Shown here: positions 1 through 11,516 of the stretch, piece by piece
Position numbering within the stretch: the stretch's first letter is position 1
Layout: the number at the start of each line of letters is the position of its first letter
DNA from: Plasmodium coatneyi
Taxonomy: Eukaryota > Apicomplexa > Aconoidasida > Haemosporida > Plasmodiidae
DNA: 64,000 nucleotides
Direction of reading: 5' to 3'
Assembly (NCBI RefSeq): GCF_001680005.1
Contig: NC_033560.1
Span: 189,501 to 253,500 of the forward strand
The notes under the pieces: generated by a model
The model's database searches: none
What the model saw: the letters and a program-made list of their open reading frames with translations, nothing else
Told to the model about the DNA's origin: nothing
Program-made: the position numbers and the translations under genes

Positions 1-362
1 TAAAAAAAAGACGATTAGTTAGCTTCCAACATCCCCATTAACACGGCGCTGAGAGAACTAAGTTGCAAGCGCTTAACTGTTAACACAATAAGTGGAAACA
101 GGAATGAGGGGCGAATTACACACAGACAGTACGGCGAGAGTCATAATCCCAAAATGAGAAGCTGATCGCATATAAAAAAATGGAAATGCAAAAAAAATGC
201 AATATATAGCCCATGTGGTAGATAGCACATTTTGCTTCTGCTCGAGTAGCGCGTGTATGTTTATAGTTTGAACGCGTACCTGTATACATGCGTACCTATA
301 TGAAGGCCCATTTGTTACCCTTCCCTTCCACGCACACACATCGCAGAGTACTACAGAGCAAC
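1..362. other. AT-rich region upstream of the eIF2B alpha gene
   Basis: No supported gene. It is the 5' flank of the first coding region. Short open frames on both strands lack any recognisable protein features. Confidence 0.5.
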
Positions 363-1378
363 ATGACAAAGACCAACTTCGAACTGTTCGTTAACTTAAA
401 TGAGGCTAATGGAAAACTAAAAAGTTTCGTAAAAAACGAGAAAACGCAAAAGGACATTTTATCCATGCCCCACTCGAAGAGGATGACCATATACCCCATT
501 CTGTCCTCCAGCGATATCTACCTTCACTTTGCGGTGAAAAAGTACACCCACAATGAAAATGTAAGAACATTGTTGGTGCGTAGGGGTATACGCGTATGTG
601 TCTGCTGTGGTGTGTACCTATATGTATGCCCATCTTGCATGCCCGTCAGTGCTTACCTTACCTACCCTTTTCCCCCCAATTTTTTCCCCGAAAGAACTTC
701 CCCAACCTGAAGAACCTAATCTCCAGCAGCGCCCAGGACTTCGCAGAAAACGTTAAACACAGTTTAACGGCCATAGGGAATAGCAGCAATATCATGTTCA
801 TAAATAAGAAGACGACCATCCTAACGCACAGCAACTCCGAATGCGTAAAAAGCTTGCTACTGAATGTTGTAAAGAATCAAAGGAAGCACGTAAGTGTGTA
901 CTTTACCTGCACAGAACATATCCGTAAGGACTACTTAAAGAAGGACAAAAAATTCGACGATAAATTTGTTGAAGATTTGCAGAGGGAAAATATTCAAGTA
1001 ACAAAAATTGACCTTGACAATGTTAAGGATGTATTAAGCACAATCGACTTTGTGGTCATAGGAACAGAACTTGTAATTGACAATGGAGGGATTATTAACA
1101 AGAAAGGTATTAAACAGCTAGCTGAATTGTGTTCATCAAATAGAAAAGAATTTTATGTCACTTGTGAAGCGTATAAATTTTTAAAAATTGAAAAAATAAA
1201 AAATTTCGCCCAGGAGTTTTATTCATATTGTACGGAAAATACAGCTAACGGAGGTAAAAATTTGTATGAATTTCTTCCCCACCATTTTATTACACTTTTT
1301 TACACGGACATTGGAATTTTTCCCCCATCTGCAATTTCGTACGAACTGAACAAATTGTACATCAACGATGTTAATTGA
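363..1378 (+). CDS. Translation initiation factor eIF2B, alpha subunit
   Basis: Regulatory subunit of the guanine nucleotide exchange factor that recharges eIF2 with GTP in the cytosol. Two exons were joined by hand: 363-560 (66 codons) and 695-1378, with a 134 bp GT-AG intron in phase 0, giving 293 residues, close to the ~300 of the family. The C-terminal half carries the Rossmann-like fold of the IF-2B family: the stretch around FVVIGTELVIDNGGIINKKG, then FYVTCEAYKF, and the terminal TDIGIFPPSAISYEL, which correspond to conserved alpha-subunit blocks. These favour alpha over beta or delta, which are longer. The ATG at 363 follows a short in-frame extension from 288 that looks like translated leader, so 363 is preferred. 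The product is inferred from family motifs seen in the sequence. Confidence 0.85.
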
Positions 1379-2585
1379 GGTTTGACATGCTCCTTTCAAA
1401 TAGGCGAGATTGTCCACCGTTGCTTTACGTCTATCACACCGAATTGGATGTTTTACATATATACGATGAGGTGCTTCACACGTGTTCCCCTTTTGGGGGG
1501 GAAGTACACCTTCCGCTGTTTGTTGTACCCTGGCATATTGCATCACATTTTGTTTGATTTTCCTTCCCCATTTTTACGCAAATCCCTTTTTGCTCGCCCC
1601 CAAGTAGCCTTTTCAGCGACCATTAGGGGGGCGCAACCTTTTTTTTGTATTTTTTCATTTCTCCCTTTTCTTTTTTTATTTGTTTCCCGTTAGTGCCTGC
1701 TGCATTTCCCCTTTTTTTTCAAAAAAAAATTAATTTTTACAAATGTGTCTTTCCAGTTTGTTTTTCTGCTCCTTTTCAAGCACAACGCATTGCGCGCATC
1801 GTAATGGCGAATTGATGCTGCATTCGGCATGCATTTAAGGGAGAAGAGACTGGACCCCTTAAAATAGCCTGTTGCGACGTTTTGTCCATCTGCATGGAAC
1901 GAAATGCAATATATAACAATCTCTGCAGTGGGTCTCACCCCCACAATGTGGCGTTACCATGTTATACTATTTATTTCTTCTTTTTGGCTAAATGTGTACA
2001 TTATTGTACTTGCCCGTTGTGCCAAATATTTGGGACGCATCATTCCTGCTTCGTCCAAATTAAAGCTTAATTTTGAGGGAGGTACACACACACCGGTGGG
2101 GGGAGCTGTCCTCCTTGACGACAACTTAAATGCCTTCCCTGCGCTTGTTTCCGACAATTCGCTTTCGCCTCCCCATGGTGCGCAAAGTACACGAAATAGG
2201 ATCGCCCTGCACACCTCTCCAAAGCGCGCAGGTGTGTTCCATTTTTAAGGACCCGCAACAGTCTCACCTTGCAGTGCTACTTCTTCATTCCATGTGCAGT
2301 TAGGCAAAAAAAAAAAAAAAAAAAAAAAAAATCTATCAAATTGTATGAACAGTCAGGCAAAAAATGAAAAAAAAAAAAAAAAAAAAAAAAACATAGATAA
2401 AATGGAACTACCTAAATGTACACATACGATAGGATCCTGTTTCTTTTCAAAAGAGAGTATATTTGTTCTATTTTTATTCTTTCCCCAAGAACTGCCATAA
2501 TTTGCAAAGGCGCAGGTATGTAGCCTCTTTTTAAGCTCTTCCCCCCGCTTCGTTACCCCTTAACCATTCGCCTCTTTTCAGTAAT
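1379..2585. other. Intergenic region with poly(A) tracts
   Basis: No supported gene in about 1.2 kb. It contains two long poly(A) runs near 2307-2331 and 2365-2390 upstream of the OXA1 start, typical of promoter DNA in this genus, and pyrimidine-rich stretches. The open frames seen are short and overlap on opposite strands. Confidence 0.5.
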
Positions 2586-3953
2586 ATGAGCTTCACCCAC
2601 TCACACATTAAGCTGCACAATGGAATATTAAAGAAAAGCTCTCAAAATAAAATTTTTTGTAGCAACTTTTTCAAAAGAGGGAAACATGACTGTGCGATAA
2701 CTTACGTGCATAATCGCACATGCGAGAAAGAAGTAAAGGGTGTAAGTGGCGGTACCAGGGGGCCGCATTTTGTCCATGTGAGAAATTTTATTCACCTATC
2801 GAGCATCGCCGCTAGCTGTGATGGAGCCAGTTCGAAGGGATACAGCCAATGGGACAAAGCAGACAAATCGATCGCGTCCGCCCCGCAGGACAAGGAAAAA
2901 ACGTGCGATAGTGAACATAAGGGGAATGAAAACCTCGAATGGGTCAAAAGTGACAAAAGTGATAAAAATGAAGAAACGCTGGCAGTTGCCCCCCCAGGGG
3001 AAGTTACGAACGATGAAATCATCCCGTACACCCATTTCATCATCGAAAAATGCAAAGCTAACATGCAGCAAGATGTAGACAACTACGAATCTTCCTGGTA
3101 TGTCGAACTCGTTTACGAATTACTGAATTGCACAAAAATTATGTTCGACTGTTCTTGGATGACGTCAATCGTAGCAACGACGTCATTCATGAGGATGATT
3201 ATTTTACCCTTAACCGTATCGGCAGAACGGGACAGAAGAAAACAAAAAATATTAAATCCCCTAATAAAAGAATTGACAAATAAATTGAAAAGTAATGCAC
3301 AAGATGGAAATATAAAAATGGCACTTGAATTTAAAAAAAAAATCCTTAACATTAGAAATACGCATGGGATATCCTTAATCCCCAAGTCGATTATCCTGAT
3401 GGCATTTTTTCAAACCCCTTTATTTTTTATATTTTATTTTTCTATGAAAAAAATGGCGTCCTATCCTGAAGTATTTAAAGAATTTACTTTTGAGTCTCCA
3501 CTATGGTTAGACAGTCTTTCCTTACCTGACCCGTACTATATACTTCCTCTCCTGTCCTCCCTCTTGCTACTATCAAATAATGAATTAACAGCATTGATTG
3601 ACAAGGCGTTAAGCAATAGCAAGTCCAGTTCCCTCCCTGGAGATGAGAGCGAATTTCAAAAAAAAATGAAACAAGTGTCAAAGCTAGCCATGAGATTATT
3701 TTATATATCCTCTTTATTTTTTTTTAAATCCATGCCATCGGGCTTACTCATTTATTTGATCACCAACACATTTTTTCAATTACTTACCACCCAAATTTGT
3801 AAGATAAAAGTGGTAGAGAGATTTCTGGATCTGCCTCCGTTATACTCCAGAGGGCTGTCCTTTCAAGGGGATGCGGCAGCAAAGAATCAATCCGATTCGA
3901 AGCGCAGAAAGGGCATTCACATGGACGACTTTGTAAAGGGTAAGTTCAAGTAA
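2586..3953 (+). CDS. OXA1: OXA1/YidC-type mitochondrial inner-membrane insertase
   Basis: Inserts proteins into the mitochondrial inner membrane from the matrix side. The 455-residue single-exon product begins with a basic, serine-rich stretch consistent with an organelle presequence, followed by a charged low-complexity segment (about residues 80-160). The insertase core starts near residue 170. Membrane segments are at about 190-212, 268-288, 315-331 and a pair in 370-402. A basic loop (AERDRRKQKILNPLIKELTN) follows the first segment and SLIPKSIILMAFFQTPLFFI contains the second, an arrangement characteristic of the Oxa1/YidC/Alb3 family. The ATG at 2586 lies directly after a pyrimidine-rich TTTTCAG, so an upstream non-coding or short coding exon is possible. 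Apicomplexa could also use such a protein in another organelle; mitochondrion is preferred. Confidence 0.8.
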   Translation: MSFTHSHIKLHNGILKKSSQNKIFCSNFFKRGKHDCAITYVHNRTCEKEVKGVSGGTRGPHFVHVRNFIHLSSIAASCDGASSKGYSQWDKADKSIASAPQDKEKTCDSEHKGNENLEWVKSDKSDKNEETLAVAPPGEVTNDEIIPYTHFIIEKCKANMQQDVDNYESSWYVELVYELLNCTKIMFDCSWMTSIVATTSFMRMIILPLTVSAERDRRKQKILNPLIKELTNKLKSNAQDGNIKMALEFKKKILNIRNTHGISLIPKSIILMAFFQTPLFFIFYFSMKKMASYPEVFKEFTFESPLWLDSLSLPDPYYILPLLSSLLLLSNNELTALIDKALSNSKSSSLPGDESEFQKKMKQVSKLAMRLFYISSLFFFKSMPSGLLIYLITNTFFQLLTTQICKIKVVERFLDLPPLYSRGLSFQGDAAAKNQSDSKRRKGIHMDDFVKGKFK

Positions 3954-5494
3954 GGCGTGGTACTAACACCCCTGTGGTAGGAAAAAGACGTGGCGACAGA
4001 ATACCCAACATTTTATACGTATAGGTAGCTATGCTTGCGCATCCACCATTACTACACAGCCGTGGTGTCCCGTGTAGTTTTGTCTATCCGTAAATGTTGC
4101 CCGAGCATAACTTGTGTGGTAAGCGGGTATCTCTTCACATTGACCATGCCCCTTTTCCTCGTTGTGCAGCTCGTGAATTGTTTTATTTTGACTTTTTTTT
4201 TTCTTTCTTTTTTTTTTGTTTAAACATAGATCGCTTTTCTTCTTAAAAGCTCATCGATTCCCTTTAAGGGATTTTTTTTTTTTTTTAAAACAGCCTTAAT
4301 GCATTCTTAGTACACACTGCACTGGTCGATCGGATGGCACGGGAAAAACAATACGAAAAGGAAAGCACATGTGAGTAGCGTTGTGGAATATAGGTAGGGG
4401 CACACCCACGGAAGTACACAAAGATGTGTATGAATGAATGCTTGACAGTACGAGCCTACAATTGCAATTTCCTTTTTTAAATCCTAAGGAAGGGGAAAAA
4501 ATGGAAAGTATATCCCCATTCCGCAGTATACATTCGAGATGCTTAACTAGGCAATTGTCATATTTCTTGGATTTTTTTTTTCTTCCTTCAAAAAGGGGAA
4601 AATAAATATGTGGGCCTAAAACGCAGGGGCAGCGTATAACGTACATTCGGGATTCTCGCCCGCTGGGGAAAAAGTGGGAAAACGGATGGAAGATTCGATT
4701 TGATAAACTGCTTGACGGAGGGATTGCCTGTGCCTTGCTTCACCTCACTATCGTTGCGCTTGCTTCACTTTTCCCTTAATGTAATCATTTTGTTCCTTTC
4801 TTGTATCTCCCCACTTTGTACAAAAAAAGAAACGTTGCCCCTTTTTTTTTTTAATTGTGTTCATAGAATTAACTTCATTTTTGCCTTTTCGCTGCAATTC
4901 GCCTTTGCACTTTTTTTTGCCTACCTGTTTTTTAACTTCCCTTTTTTCCTGCCCGTTTTTTTGCCCTTCCCCTGTTGGTCCTATCTCCTCGTCTGTTCCC
5001 AGAAACAAAGGAGTTTTTTTTTTTTTTTTTTTTTTTTTTTCTTGTACGCGTATATGTGCCGACTTTTTATTTCTCTCTCATTTTCAACTGGGCCCTAAGT
5101 CGTTACTTTTGCTTCAAGAGGAAGAGAAGGAAACATTTCCTTGTGAAGCGACATTTGTGTTTTGCATGTAGGGGGAACCGAAGATTTTTTTTTTTTTTTT
5201 TTTTTCCTTTCTGCTTTGTCCTTTTTTGTTGTTTTTTTTATCTCCTTTTCCCTTCTTGAAATGGAAAAAGTGAATCTATAAGAGGGACGCTGATCATTTT
5301 GCCATTGTCATCGTATGTTTGTTACACTACCCCCGCTTCAGCATAGAAGAATTTAAAGTCCATCCATTTTCATGTTACCACAGCTGAGGGGCACCTCGCG
5401 TGAATATAGGGACGTCCCTTCCCCCCAACCTTTGCTGCATTCCTGCCAGCCAAATTATCCAAAAAATCCGAATCATGTTTAAGTCAAGTTAAGA
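3954..5494. other. 1.5 kb intergenic region, poly(T) and pyrimidine-rich
   Basis: No supported gene. It holds many T runs (for example 5013-5040 and 5184-5204), which generate spurious phenylalanine-rich frames. It is the 3' flank of OXA1 and the promoter side of the next gene. Confidence 0.5.
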
Positions 5495-7564
5495 ATGAAA
5501 AAAGTCCAAAGCGCAAATTGTGAGTCGCTGGAAAATCCCACCGAACGGGAAAGTGACTCCTACGATGCGAATAAGGTAAGCCATTTTGTGGGAGAGCAAG
5601 AAGGGAGGAAAATACCCATTGATGAAAATGGCCCCAACGCAGGGGGGAATAACACTAGTAGACATAACGCTGAAGGGGGTGAAGGGACAACCCCCAATAA
5701 CGCTGACAATAACAATGTCCCCAACGATAGTACCAACGTAGACGTGGAAGATAAAATAATTAGGAAATATCTGAGCAAGCGGATGAGTAACATAGGCTTA
5801 ACCCCCATGAGAGGGGGTGACAGTGGAGGAGAAGAAAGTGCAGAAGAAAGGGAAAAACAAAAGGCAGACGGAGGTGGAAACCTTAGCAGAGGCGGATGTT
5901 TGGGTGAAAGTCTTGTTAACGGAGGAGAGGGACAGTCCCCCAAACGTCCATGCGAACTGCCCAAAGAACACGTCAATATCATAAGCGACAGCAACAGTAG
6001 CAGTGACGGGGATGACGTGCCGCTGCTGAAAACGCTCAACATTGAAGAAACAAAAGTGCGAATCAAAATGGGAAACACAACGGGAACCTATGGCGATGAC
6101 GCTGTCGCGAAAATCGGAAGTGCAATTCTAAAGAAGCGCAAGACGCACGAAGGGGCAGAGAAAATAAAAAATATTAAACGTTCCCGTATCAATGGGGACA
6201 TGCAAAGTGGAAACAAAAACAGGGACACCGATCCTGAGTCAGATGCAAGTAGCGACGACGAATACTTGATTAACCTTATTAACAGGAACGGTGGTAGTGA
6301 CGACCTCCAGGGCAGTAAAAAACAGCAGAATGCAAGAAAAGGCGCTTATCGCCGTTTAAATGAGAAGGCTAGCAGAAAGACAAGAATGAGTGATAACCGT
6401 GGGGAAGGAAGCGACTCCTCAGCAGACGACGACAGCACATCCAGCTGCGATTCGGACGAACCCATCCTTGTAAAAAGTAAACTAAAAAATCAAACCAATT
6501 ATCCCCCAAGTGGGGTAGGCAGTAGTAACGATAGGCACAGCGGATTGGTGCAGACAATTTCCAGCACTGGTGACAGCGTCAGGGCTCAGAATAACGGCGT
6601 ACGTAACAATGACACAAAACAGGTTATATCGAAAGGCAACGCACAGGTAGCAGTAGTTAACAGTAGTGCAGCCGCAAGGGGGAAAAATGCCTCCTCAAAA
6701 GCGCATGCATCCCCTAAAACGCGTGTATCGTCTAAGACACGCGCTGCCCCAAACGCCAAGGGAAGTGCTGCTAAAAAAAAAAAATCGAAAAAAAATATAG
6801 GAAAAAAAAAAAAACAAAACAGCAAAGGTGCACAGAAAGGGGGCACCAAGGAGGCGCGGCAAAAAGGCGTAGCGGCTAAAAGGATAAAGAAAGGCAGCAA
6901 AGGAAGTAGCCACGCAAAAGGGAGAAATCACGCCAGCCGCAATGATAAACGAAAGAGCAGGCACAGCAGTGACGACCTCGAAAATAGCTTCAGTCAAAGC
7001 AACGACATCGAAACGGATTCCATCGTTGTAGGCACCTTCGACCCGCACAATCGGACCCCCAAGGAAAAGCTCGTTGCACAGTTACTCATTCGCTGGTGGT
7101 ATGTCCTACCGGACTGGCCAACACCCGACTTTAATTACGAGCCAGAATTGACGAGAAGAAAGTTGAGGTTAGTCCCCCTGGAAGAGTACGAAGATGAGGA
7201 AGACATTAACAAAGAGGGATTTAGAAAGGTATATGAAATTTCTGCCTTTCCGGGGGTCTTTCGAGACGCAACTGGACAGGCATATGACTTAAGGGACAAG
7301 GAATCCTGCCCATGTTACAACAACTTTATGAAAAAAACAGAATTAGAGTTGCTAGAATTAATCTGCCAGGCGATAAGGAACCAAATAGAATCTTTGAAAA
7401 AGTCCATCTACGATGAAAGCGGCACGGAGAAGACTCTCGAAAGGCAGCTGAAAGACGCAGAGGTGAAGCTGAACAAAATGACAAAAAAAAAGGCAACAAA
7501 AACAAAAGCGGGGGAGGACCTCAATGAAGTACCCGAGGAGGAATCCGAGGGAACACCTGCTTAG
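5495..7564 (+). CDS. Conserved protein of unknown function, acidic N-terminus and Lys-rich middle
   Basis: I do not recognise this 689-residue protein. The first ~390 residues are hydrophilic and low in complexity, with asparagine/glycine stretches and several acidic serine clusters (SDSNSSSDGDD, SDASSDDE, SDSSADDDSTSSCDSDE) that look like casein kinase II sites. About residues 390-500 form a very basic Ala/Lys region including KKKKSKKNIGKKKK, a likely nuclear or nucleolar signal. The only folded-looking part is the C-terminal ~170 residues, with the motif RWWYVLPDWPTPDFNY, then EISAFPGVFRDATG and a terminal coiled coil (about 610-670). The alternation of acidic and basic tracts resembles chromatin or ribosome-biogenesis proteins, but that is inference only. 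There are no introns; a GTAAG near the start codon is read through in frame. Confidence 0.75.
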   Translation: MKKVQSANCESLENPTERESDSYDANKVSHFVGEQEGRKIPIDENGPNAGGNNTSRHNAEGGEGTTPNNADNNNVPNDSTNVDVEDKIIRKYLSKRMSNIGLTPMRGGDSGGEESAEEREKQKADGGGNLSRGGCLGESLVNGGEGQSPKRPCELPKEHVNIISDSNSSSDGDDVPLLKTLNIEETKVRIKMGNTTGTYGDDAVAKIGSAILKKRKTHEGAEKIKNIKRSRINGDMQSGNKNRDTDPESDASSDDEYLINLINRNGGSDDLQGSKKQQNARKGAYRRLNEKASRKTRMSDNRGEGSDSSADDDSTSSCDSDEPILVKSKLKNQTNYPPSGVGSSNDRHSGLVQTISSTGDSVRAQNNGVRNNDTKQVISKGNAQVAVVNSSAAARGKNASSKAHASPKTRVSSKTRAAPNAKGSAAKKKKSKKNIGKKKKQNSKGAQKGGTKEARQKGVAAKRIKKGSKGSSHAKGRNHASRNDKRKSRHSSDDLENSFSQSNDIETDSIVVGTFDPHNRTPKEKLVAQLLIRWWYVLPDWPTPDFNYEPELTRRKLRLVPLEEYEDEEDINKEGFRKVYEISAFPGVFRDATGQAYDLRDKESCPCYNNFMKKTELELLELICQAIRNQIESLKKSIYDESGTEKTLERQLKDAEVKLNKMTKKKATKTKAGEDLNEVPEEESEGTPA

Positions 7565-7667
7565 AGGGGGGTACATAGTGCTCTGTTGAGGAGGCCTGCC
7601 AAAGGGAGGGCAAAACTCTATCCTTCCTTGGTACCCCACTTCGATGCCCCCCCATATGTACTGCCCC

Positions 7668-10600
7668 TCACTTGAAGACAAAATTTACGACTCTGTTCGG
7701 AATATACACAACGTTCACAAGTCGTTTTCCCTTTTTCTTCTCTTTTTCGATTCGATCCGTTATTTTATTTGTGGCCTCACGAATGATGCTCTGTGATCTT
7801 TCCGACGGTTCATCATCCGTGGGGCGTTCCGAATGATCACAACTTTCTGAACTTCTTACATCCCCCAAACCGCTTTCCCCCGCAACTTCCATGAAGGTCA
7901 CGTGGCGGTTATTCAGCCGGATGGAAAGCCTGCCAACCCGCCTCTCCTCCAACCGGAACAAGGAGGGCCAGCGCGCAAAGTACATCAGGCTAGAATTGCA
8001 GAAGTAACAAATCTGCTTTCTCTCCGGTTTGTATTTTTTCAAGTAGAAAAACCAAAACTCCTCGCAGATGTGTGGACAAAAAGGGAACAGCAACTTCACA
8101 AAAATCAAAAAAATCTTCAGCGGAATGTAATCCCATTTTTTAATTTCGTTGAAAAAGATCATGAAGAAGGAGACGGCTGTGTTTAGCTTCATGCTATTTA
8201 GACATCTAGTTATTTTGTTAATGAAAAAATTTGCCCTTTCTTTCTTCTCCCTATCAATATCGCATACCTTTTTTTTTACAATAAGGTCTGATAGCTGTTT
8301 GGACGAATGGTCTTCACTCCGTAGGGAGTTCATATTACGTTTTATCGCTTCTCTTTTCCTTTCGGGGTTGAATTCTCCTTCATGTTGGCTACCCCCACGT
8401 TTAATCATTTCAAATTTAAGGATCATCTGCTTGTTTCTTTTTTTTCTCCTGCACTTGGTGCAAATTATATGGTCGCTAGTTCGCTCGCGGGGGGGCTCCA
8501 CATAATTATCTGCACCCTTCTGGGGAACTCCCGAATCAACCTCCGTAGTGGCGTTACATTCATCATGTCCCTTCTCCCTCTCTAAGGCGGGATCCATTAC
8601 ATCCTGCACAAACAAGCTGTACAAATTGGTTAAGAATTTAAAAGTCCCTTTTATTCCCTTGAGGTCCCATTTCTTGTTTTGATCTATCGGTCCTAAAAAT
8701 AGGATGTACAGTCGGAGACAATCGGACCCATACTTTTTCACGATATCGTTTGGGTTCACTGTGTTTCCTCTAGACTTGGACATCTTTTCATAGTTGGCTT
8801 TTACTTCCACGTGTGGGGCGTCCTTCAAATAATATTTTCCCTCTCTCTGCATGACCAGCTCCTCTGGAATTTGATACTTCTTGTACTTCGTCCCTTCCGC
8901 GGTTGGGAGCATTTCTCGTAGCGCCGTTTCAGTGGCGCAATTCGCTTCACCACTTCCACCCATGAGGACATCTTCCCCAGGGTTACTCTTCGCGCTGCTC
9001 ACTTGGAAAGAGCCCTTCCCCTCCTGCTCCGTATTATTCCCCTCTGCCGCTTCCCTCCTCACTGTCGCATAACTAACCAACTTCCCCTCCAACGTCGTGT
9101 AAGCAAAGAACGAAGAAGCACTCAAGAGGAGGCCCTGGTTGAACAACCTCTGGAAGGGCTCCTTATGGTTAACCAAATTAAGGTCGTACAGAAACTTGTG
9201 AAAAAACCTAGCATAAAGCAGGTGCAGCACAGCATGCTCACTTCCCCCAACGTACAAATCTACGGGCATCCACAAATTTGCCCTTTCCTTGTTAAAAATG
9301 CGCTTCTTATTCTTTGAGTCCAAGTACCTTAAGAAATACCAGCTAGACCCTGCCCACTGGGGCATGATATCACATTCCCTCTTATACAGGGTATTTCCCC
9401 TCCTTTGGAAAACCCACTTTTTAAATCTGGACAGAACGGACGAAGATCCTTCATTGTATCTATTAGAACCCAATTCGTATACTTTTTTGTGGAACTTTGG
9501 CAGATGCACAGGGATGTCGTCTATGTAGATCCCCCCCCCGGGCGAATTGCACACAGTTTCAATCTCCCCCTTTGGTTGTTCCTTCGATTGGTTGTTCACC
9601 GTGGGTGTCTCTTCCCCGCTTGGCTGTTCCCCCCCTTTTGTGCGTTCCACTGGGAAGAGAAAAGGAAACGGCTCCCCCCAGTACCTCTGCCTCGAAAACA
9701 ACCAGTCCTTCAGATTGTAAACGCTATACCTTTTACTATACTTTGATTCGGACAACAATTTGTGAAGGACCTCTTCTCCCTTTGAAGTTTCTTCCACTTG
9801 TTCTCTCCTCCCCCTTTTAACGAAGAGCAAATGCCCACTGTTCTCTAAAACATATGTACAAAGGTATATAGGAATGTACTTCCCTATTATGGGGTTGTAA
9901 ATAACAGAGCCTGTAAAAAAGATCCGTTCATTTTTTAACCTCTCTGTGTCGTTTTGCTTGACTGCCGTTCTCACAAAGTTTAGTAAAAATTTGTTCCCAT
10001 TCACTATCTGTTCAATTTTCGGATGATTAACGCTGATTAATAATTTGTCCCCTGGGAAGATGGCCTCCTTTTCGTTTAGAAATATTTTCACATAGGAATC
10101 TGCTTCGCTCTCCTCCCCATCCGTGTTAAAGTTCAGCATATGTTTTCTCTCCCCCAGGTTGGGCGACAACCCCACTGTAGTTACCATCGGCTTGATTGCC
10201 TTGATCACATTTTCCACAGCGTCCTCATCCTGAATGAGGCGTTCCATTTGGTTGTCCATCCATCCGATGGGATACTTCTCATCCCCCTTTCGAACGAACG
10301 AATCGAAGAAGTCATAAACAGACCCCCCACCATGATACAAATAATTAAATAGGAGAGTCATCCCATCGTTCGCGTAGATGCAATGGTAGAGAACACGTGG
10401 GGTGGAACAACCCGAAGGTGGGTAAGTGATCTCCCCACTTGTCCACTCGTCTATAGGTATAACTCTCGCCTTTAGGATGATGCCTTTTCTCTTTCCTACC
10501 CAATTAATTTGCATGCGTTTTATTTTGTCTGGCCAGTCAATATCCTTCAAGTCTTCAATAAGTCTCGTGGCGTACTTCGTGATCCTTAGGTACCACTGCA

Positions 10601-11516
10601 GCAGCTTCCTCTTTATTACCTTTAATCCTTCCACGTTGGCTTCATCCTTCATTTCATCGTTTGAAATTACACACTTAAGCTCCTTAGACCAATTCACATA
10701 AGACTTTTTTTTGTAACCCAGTTTTTTTATGTACATTTGTATGACAATCCATTGTGTCCACTTGTAGAAGCTTTCATCCGATGTGTTTATTTCGTTCTCC
10801 CAGTTGAAAAGGAACCCCATTTTTAGGAGCTGTTTTTTAAAATTGAGTATATTCTTTTGGATTATTTTTCTGGGGTCCACTTTCAGCTTCATGGACATCC
10901 TATCGCAGGGCAATCCAAAGCTGTCCCATCCGATGGGGTGGAACACACAGTGGTTTGTCATTCGCTTGAATTTGGCTAGCACGTCCGTTATGGTGAAGCA
11001 CAGGATGTGGCCCATGTGAAGTCCCTGAGCCGACGGGTAGGGGAACATATCCAGGATGTAGAACTTCCTCCTGGCGGGTTTTCCCCTCCGATCGCGTTCA
11101 TATTCGCCCCCATCGCAGCGTTCAACGGTTCCTTCACTTTGGCAGCTTCCATCACCTCCTTCATTTTGGCAACTTCCAACGTGTCCTTCACTTTCGTTTC
11201 TTTGATCACCCCCTTCACCTTCGCTGCTTCCCCGAGCACTTCGGTTGAACCGCGCAAAGTCCCTATCCAGCAGCCGCTTCGAATTCCACACAACTTGCCA
11301 CTTCTGCTCGATCGCCCGGAAATTGTACGCCCCCAGTTTGGTGTCTCTCCTCCCCAAGGAGCATCCCCTCAGCTGCAAGAAGGAAAATACGCACCCACCA
11401 CGTGCCCCTCTAACCGGGCATCCGACCCTCACACTCCTCACTGCAAACACATGGTGGATCGTTTCGAAGAAGAGCAAGTAACACGAGACAAGGGTGAGTG
11501 TCCAGCTGAATGGCAT
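7668..11516 (-). CDS. Leucine--tRNA ligase, bacterial type, probably apicoplast
   Basis: Charges tRNA-Leu. The class I signatures are present: HMGH in PYPSAQGLHMGH and KMSKS in EKMSKSRGNTVNP. Leucine-specific blocks include DWLFSRQRYWGEPFPF, MPQWAGSSWYFLRYLDSKN and DLYVGGSEHAVLHLLYARFF, all typical of the bacterial/organellar LeuRS form. The open frame reaches back to 11621, but the ATG at 11516 begins MPFSWTLTLVSCYLLFFET, a clean signal peptide followed by an Arg-rich stretch, the bipartite leader expected for apicoplast import, so that start is preferred (1282 residues). This is much longer than the ~860 of bacteria because of hydrophilic insertions, for example after the leader, before KMSKS (near 8850-9110) and before the anticodon domain (8270-8610). 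It is transcribed divergently from the next gene over a ~740 bp spacer. Confidence 0.9.
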   Translation of the reverse strand: MPFSWTLTLVSCYLLFFETIHHVFAVRSVRVGCPVRGARGGCVFSFLQLRGCSLGRRDTKLGAYNFRAIEQKWQVVWNSKRLLDRDFARFNRSARGSSEGEGGDQRNESEGHVGSCQNEGGDGSCQSEGTVERCDGGEYERDRRGKPARRKFYILDMFPYPSAQGLHMGHILCFTITDVLAKFKRMTNHCVFHPIGWDSFGLPCDRMSMKLKVDPRKIIQKNILNFKKQLLKMGFLFNWENEINTSDESFYKWTQWIVIQMYIKKLGYKKKSYVNWSKELKCVISNDEMKDEANVEGLKVIKRKLLQWYLRITKYATRLIEDLKDIDWPDKIKRMQINWVGKRKGIILKARVIPIDEWTSGEITYPPSGCSTPRVLYHCIYANDGMTLLFNYLYHGGGSVYDFFDSFVRKGDEKYPIGWMDNQMERLIQDEDAVENVIKAIKPMVTTVGLSPNLGERKHMLNFNTDGEESEADSYVKIFLNEKEAIFPGDKLLISVNHPKIEQIVNGNKFLLNFVRTAVKQNDTERLKNERIFFTGSVIYNPIIGKYIPIYLCTYVLENSGHLLFVKRGRREQVEETSKGEEVLHKLLSESKYSKRYSVYNLKDWLFSRQRYWGEPFPFLFPVERTKGGEQPSGEETPTVNNQSKEQPKGEIETVCNSPGGGIYIDDIPVHLPKFHKKVYELGSNRYNEGSSSVLSRFKKWVFQRRGNTLYKRECDIMPQWAGSSWYFLRYLDSKNKKRIFNKERANLWMPVDLYVGGSEHAVLHLLYARFFHKFLYDLNLVNHKEPFQRLFNQGLLLSASSFFAYTTLEGKLVSYATVRREAAEGNNTEQEGKGSFQVSSAKSNPGEDVLMGGSGEANCATETALREMLPTAEGTKYKKYQIPEELVMQREGKYYLKDAPHVEVKANYEKMSKSRGNTVNPNDIVKKYGSDCLRLYILFLGPIDQNKKWDLKGIKGTFKFLTNLYSLFVQDVMDPALEREKGHDECNATTEVDSGVPQKGADNYVEPPRERTSDHIICTKCRRKKRNKQMILKFEMIKRGGSQHEGEFNPERKREAIKRNMNSLRSEDHSSKQLSDLIVKKKVCDIDREKKERANFFINKITRCLNSMKLNTAVSFFMIFFNEIKKWDYIPLKIFLIFVKLLFPFCPHICEEFWFFYLKKYKPERKQICYFCNSSLMYFARWPSLFRLEERRVGRLSIRLNNRHVTFMEVAGESGLGDVRSSESCDHSERPTDDEPSERSQSIIREATNKITDRIEKEKKKGKRLVNVVYIPNRVVNFVFK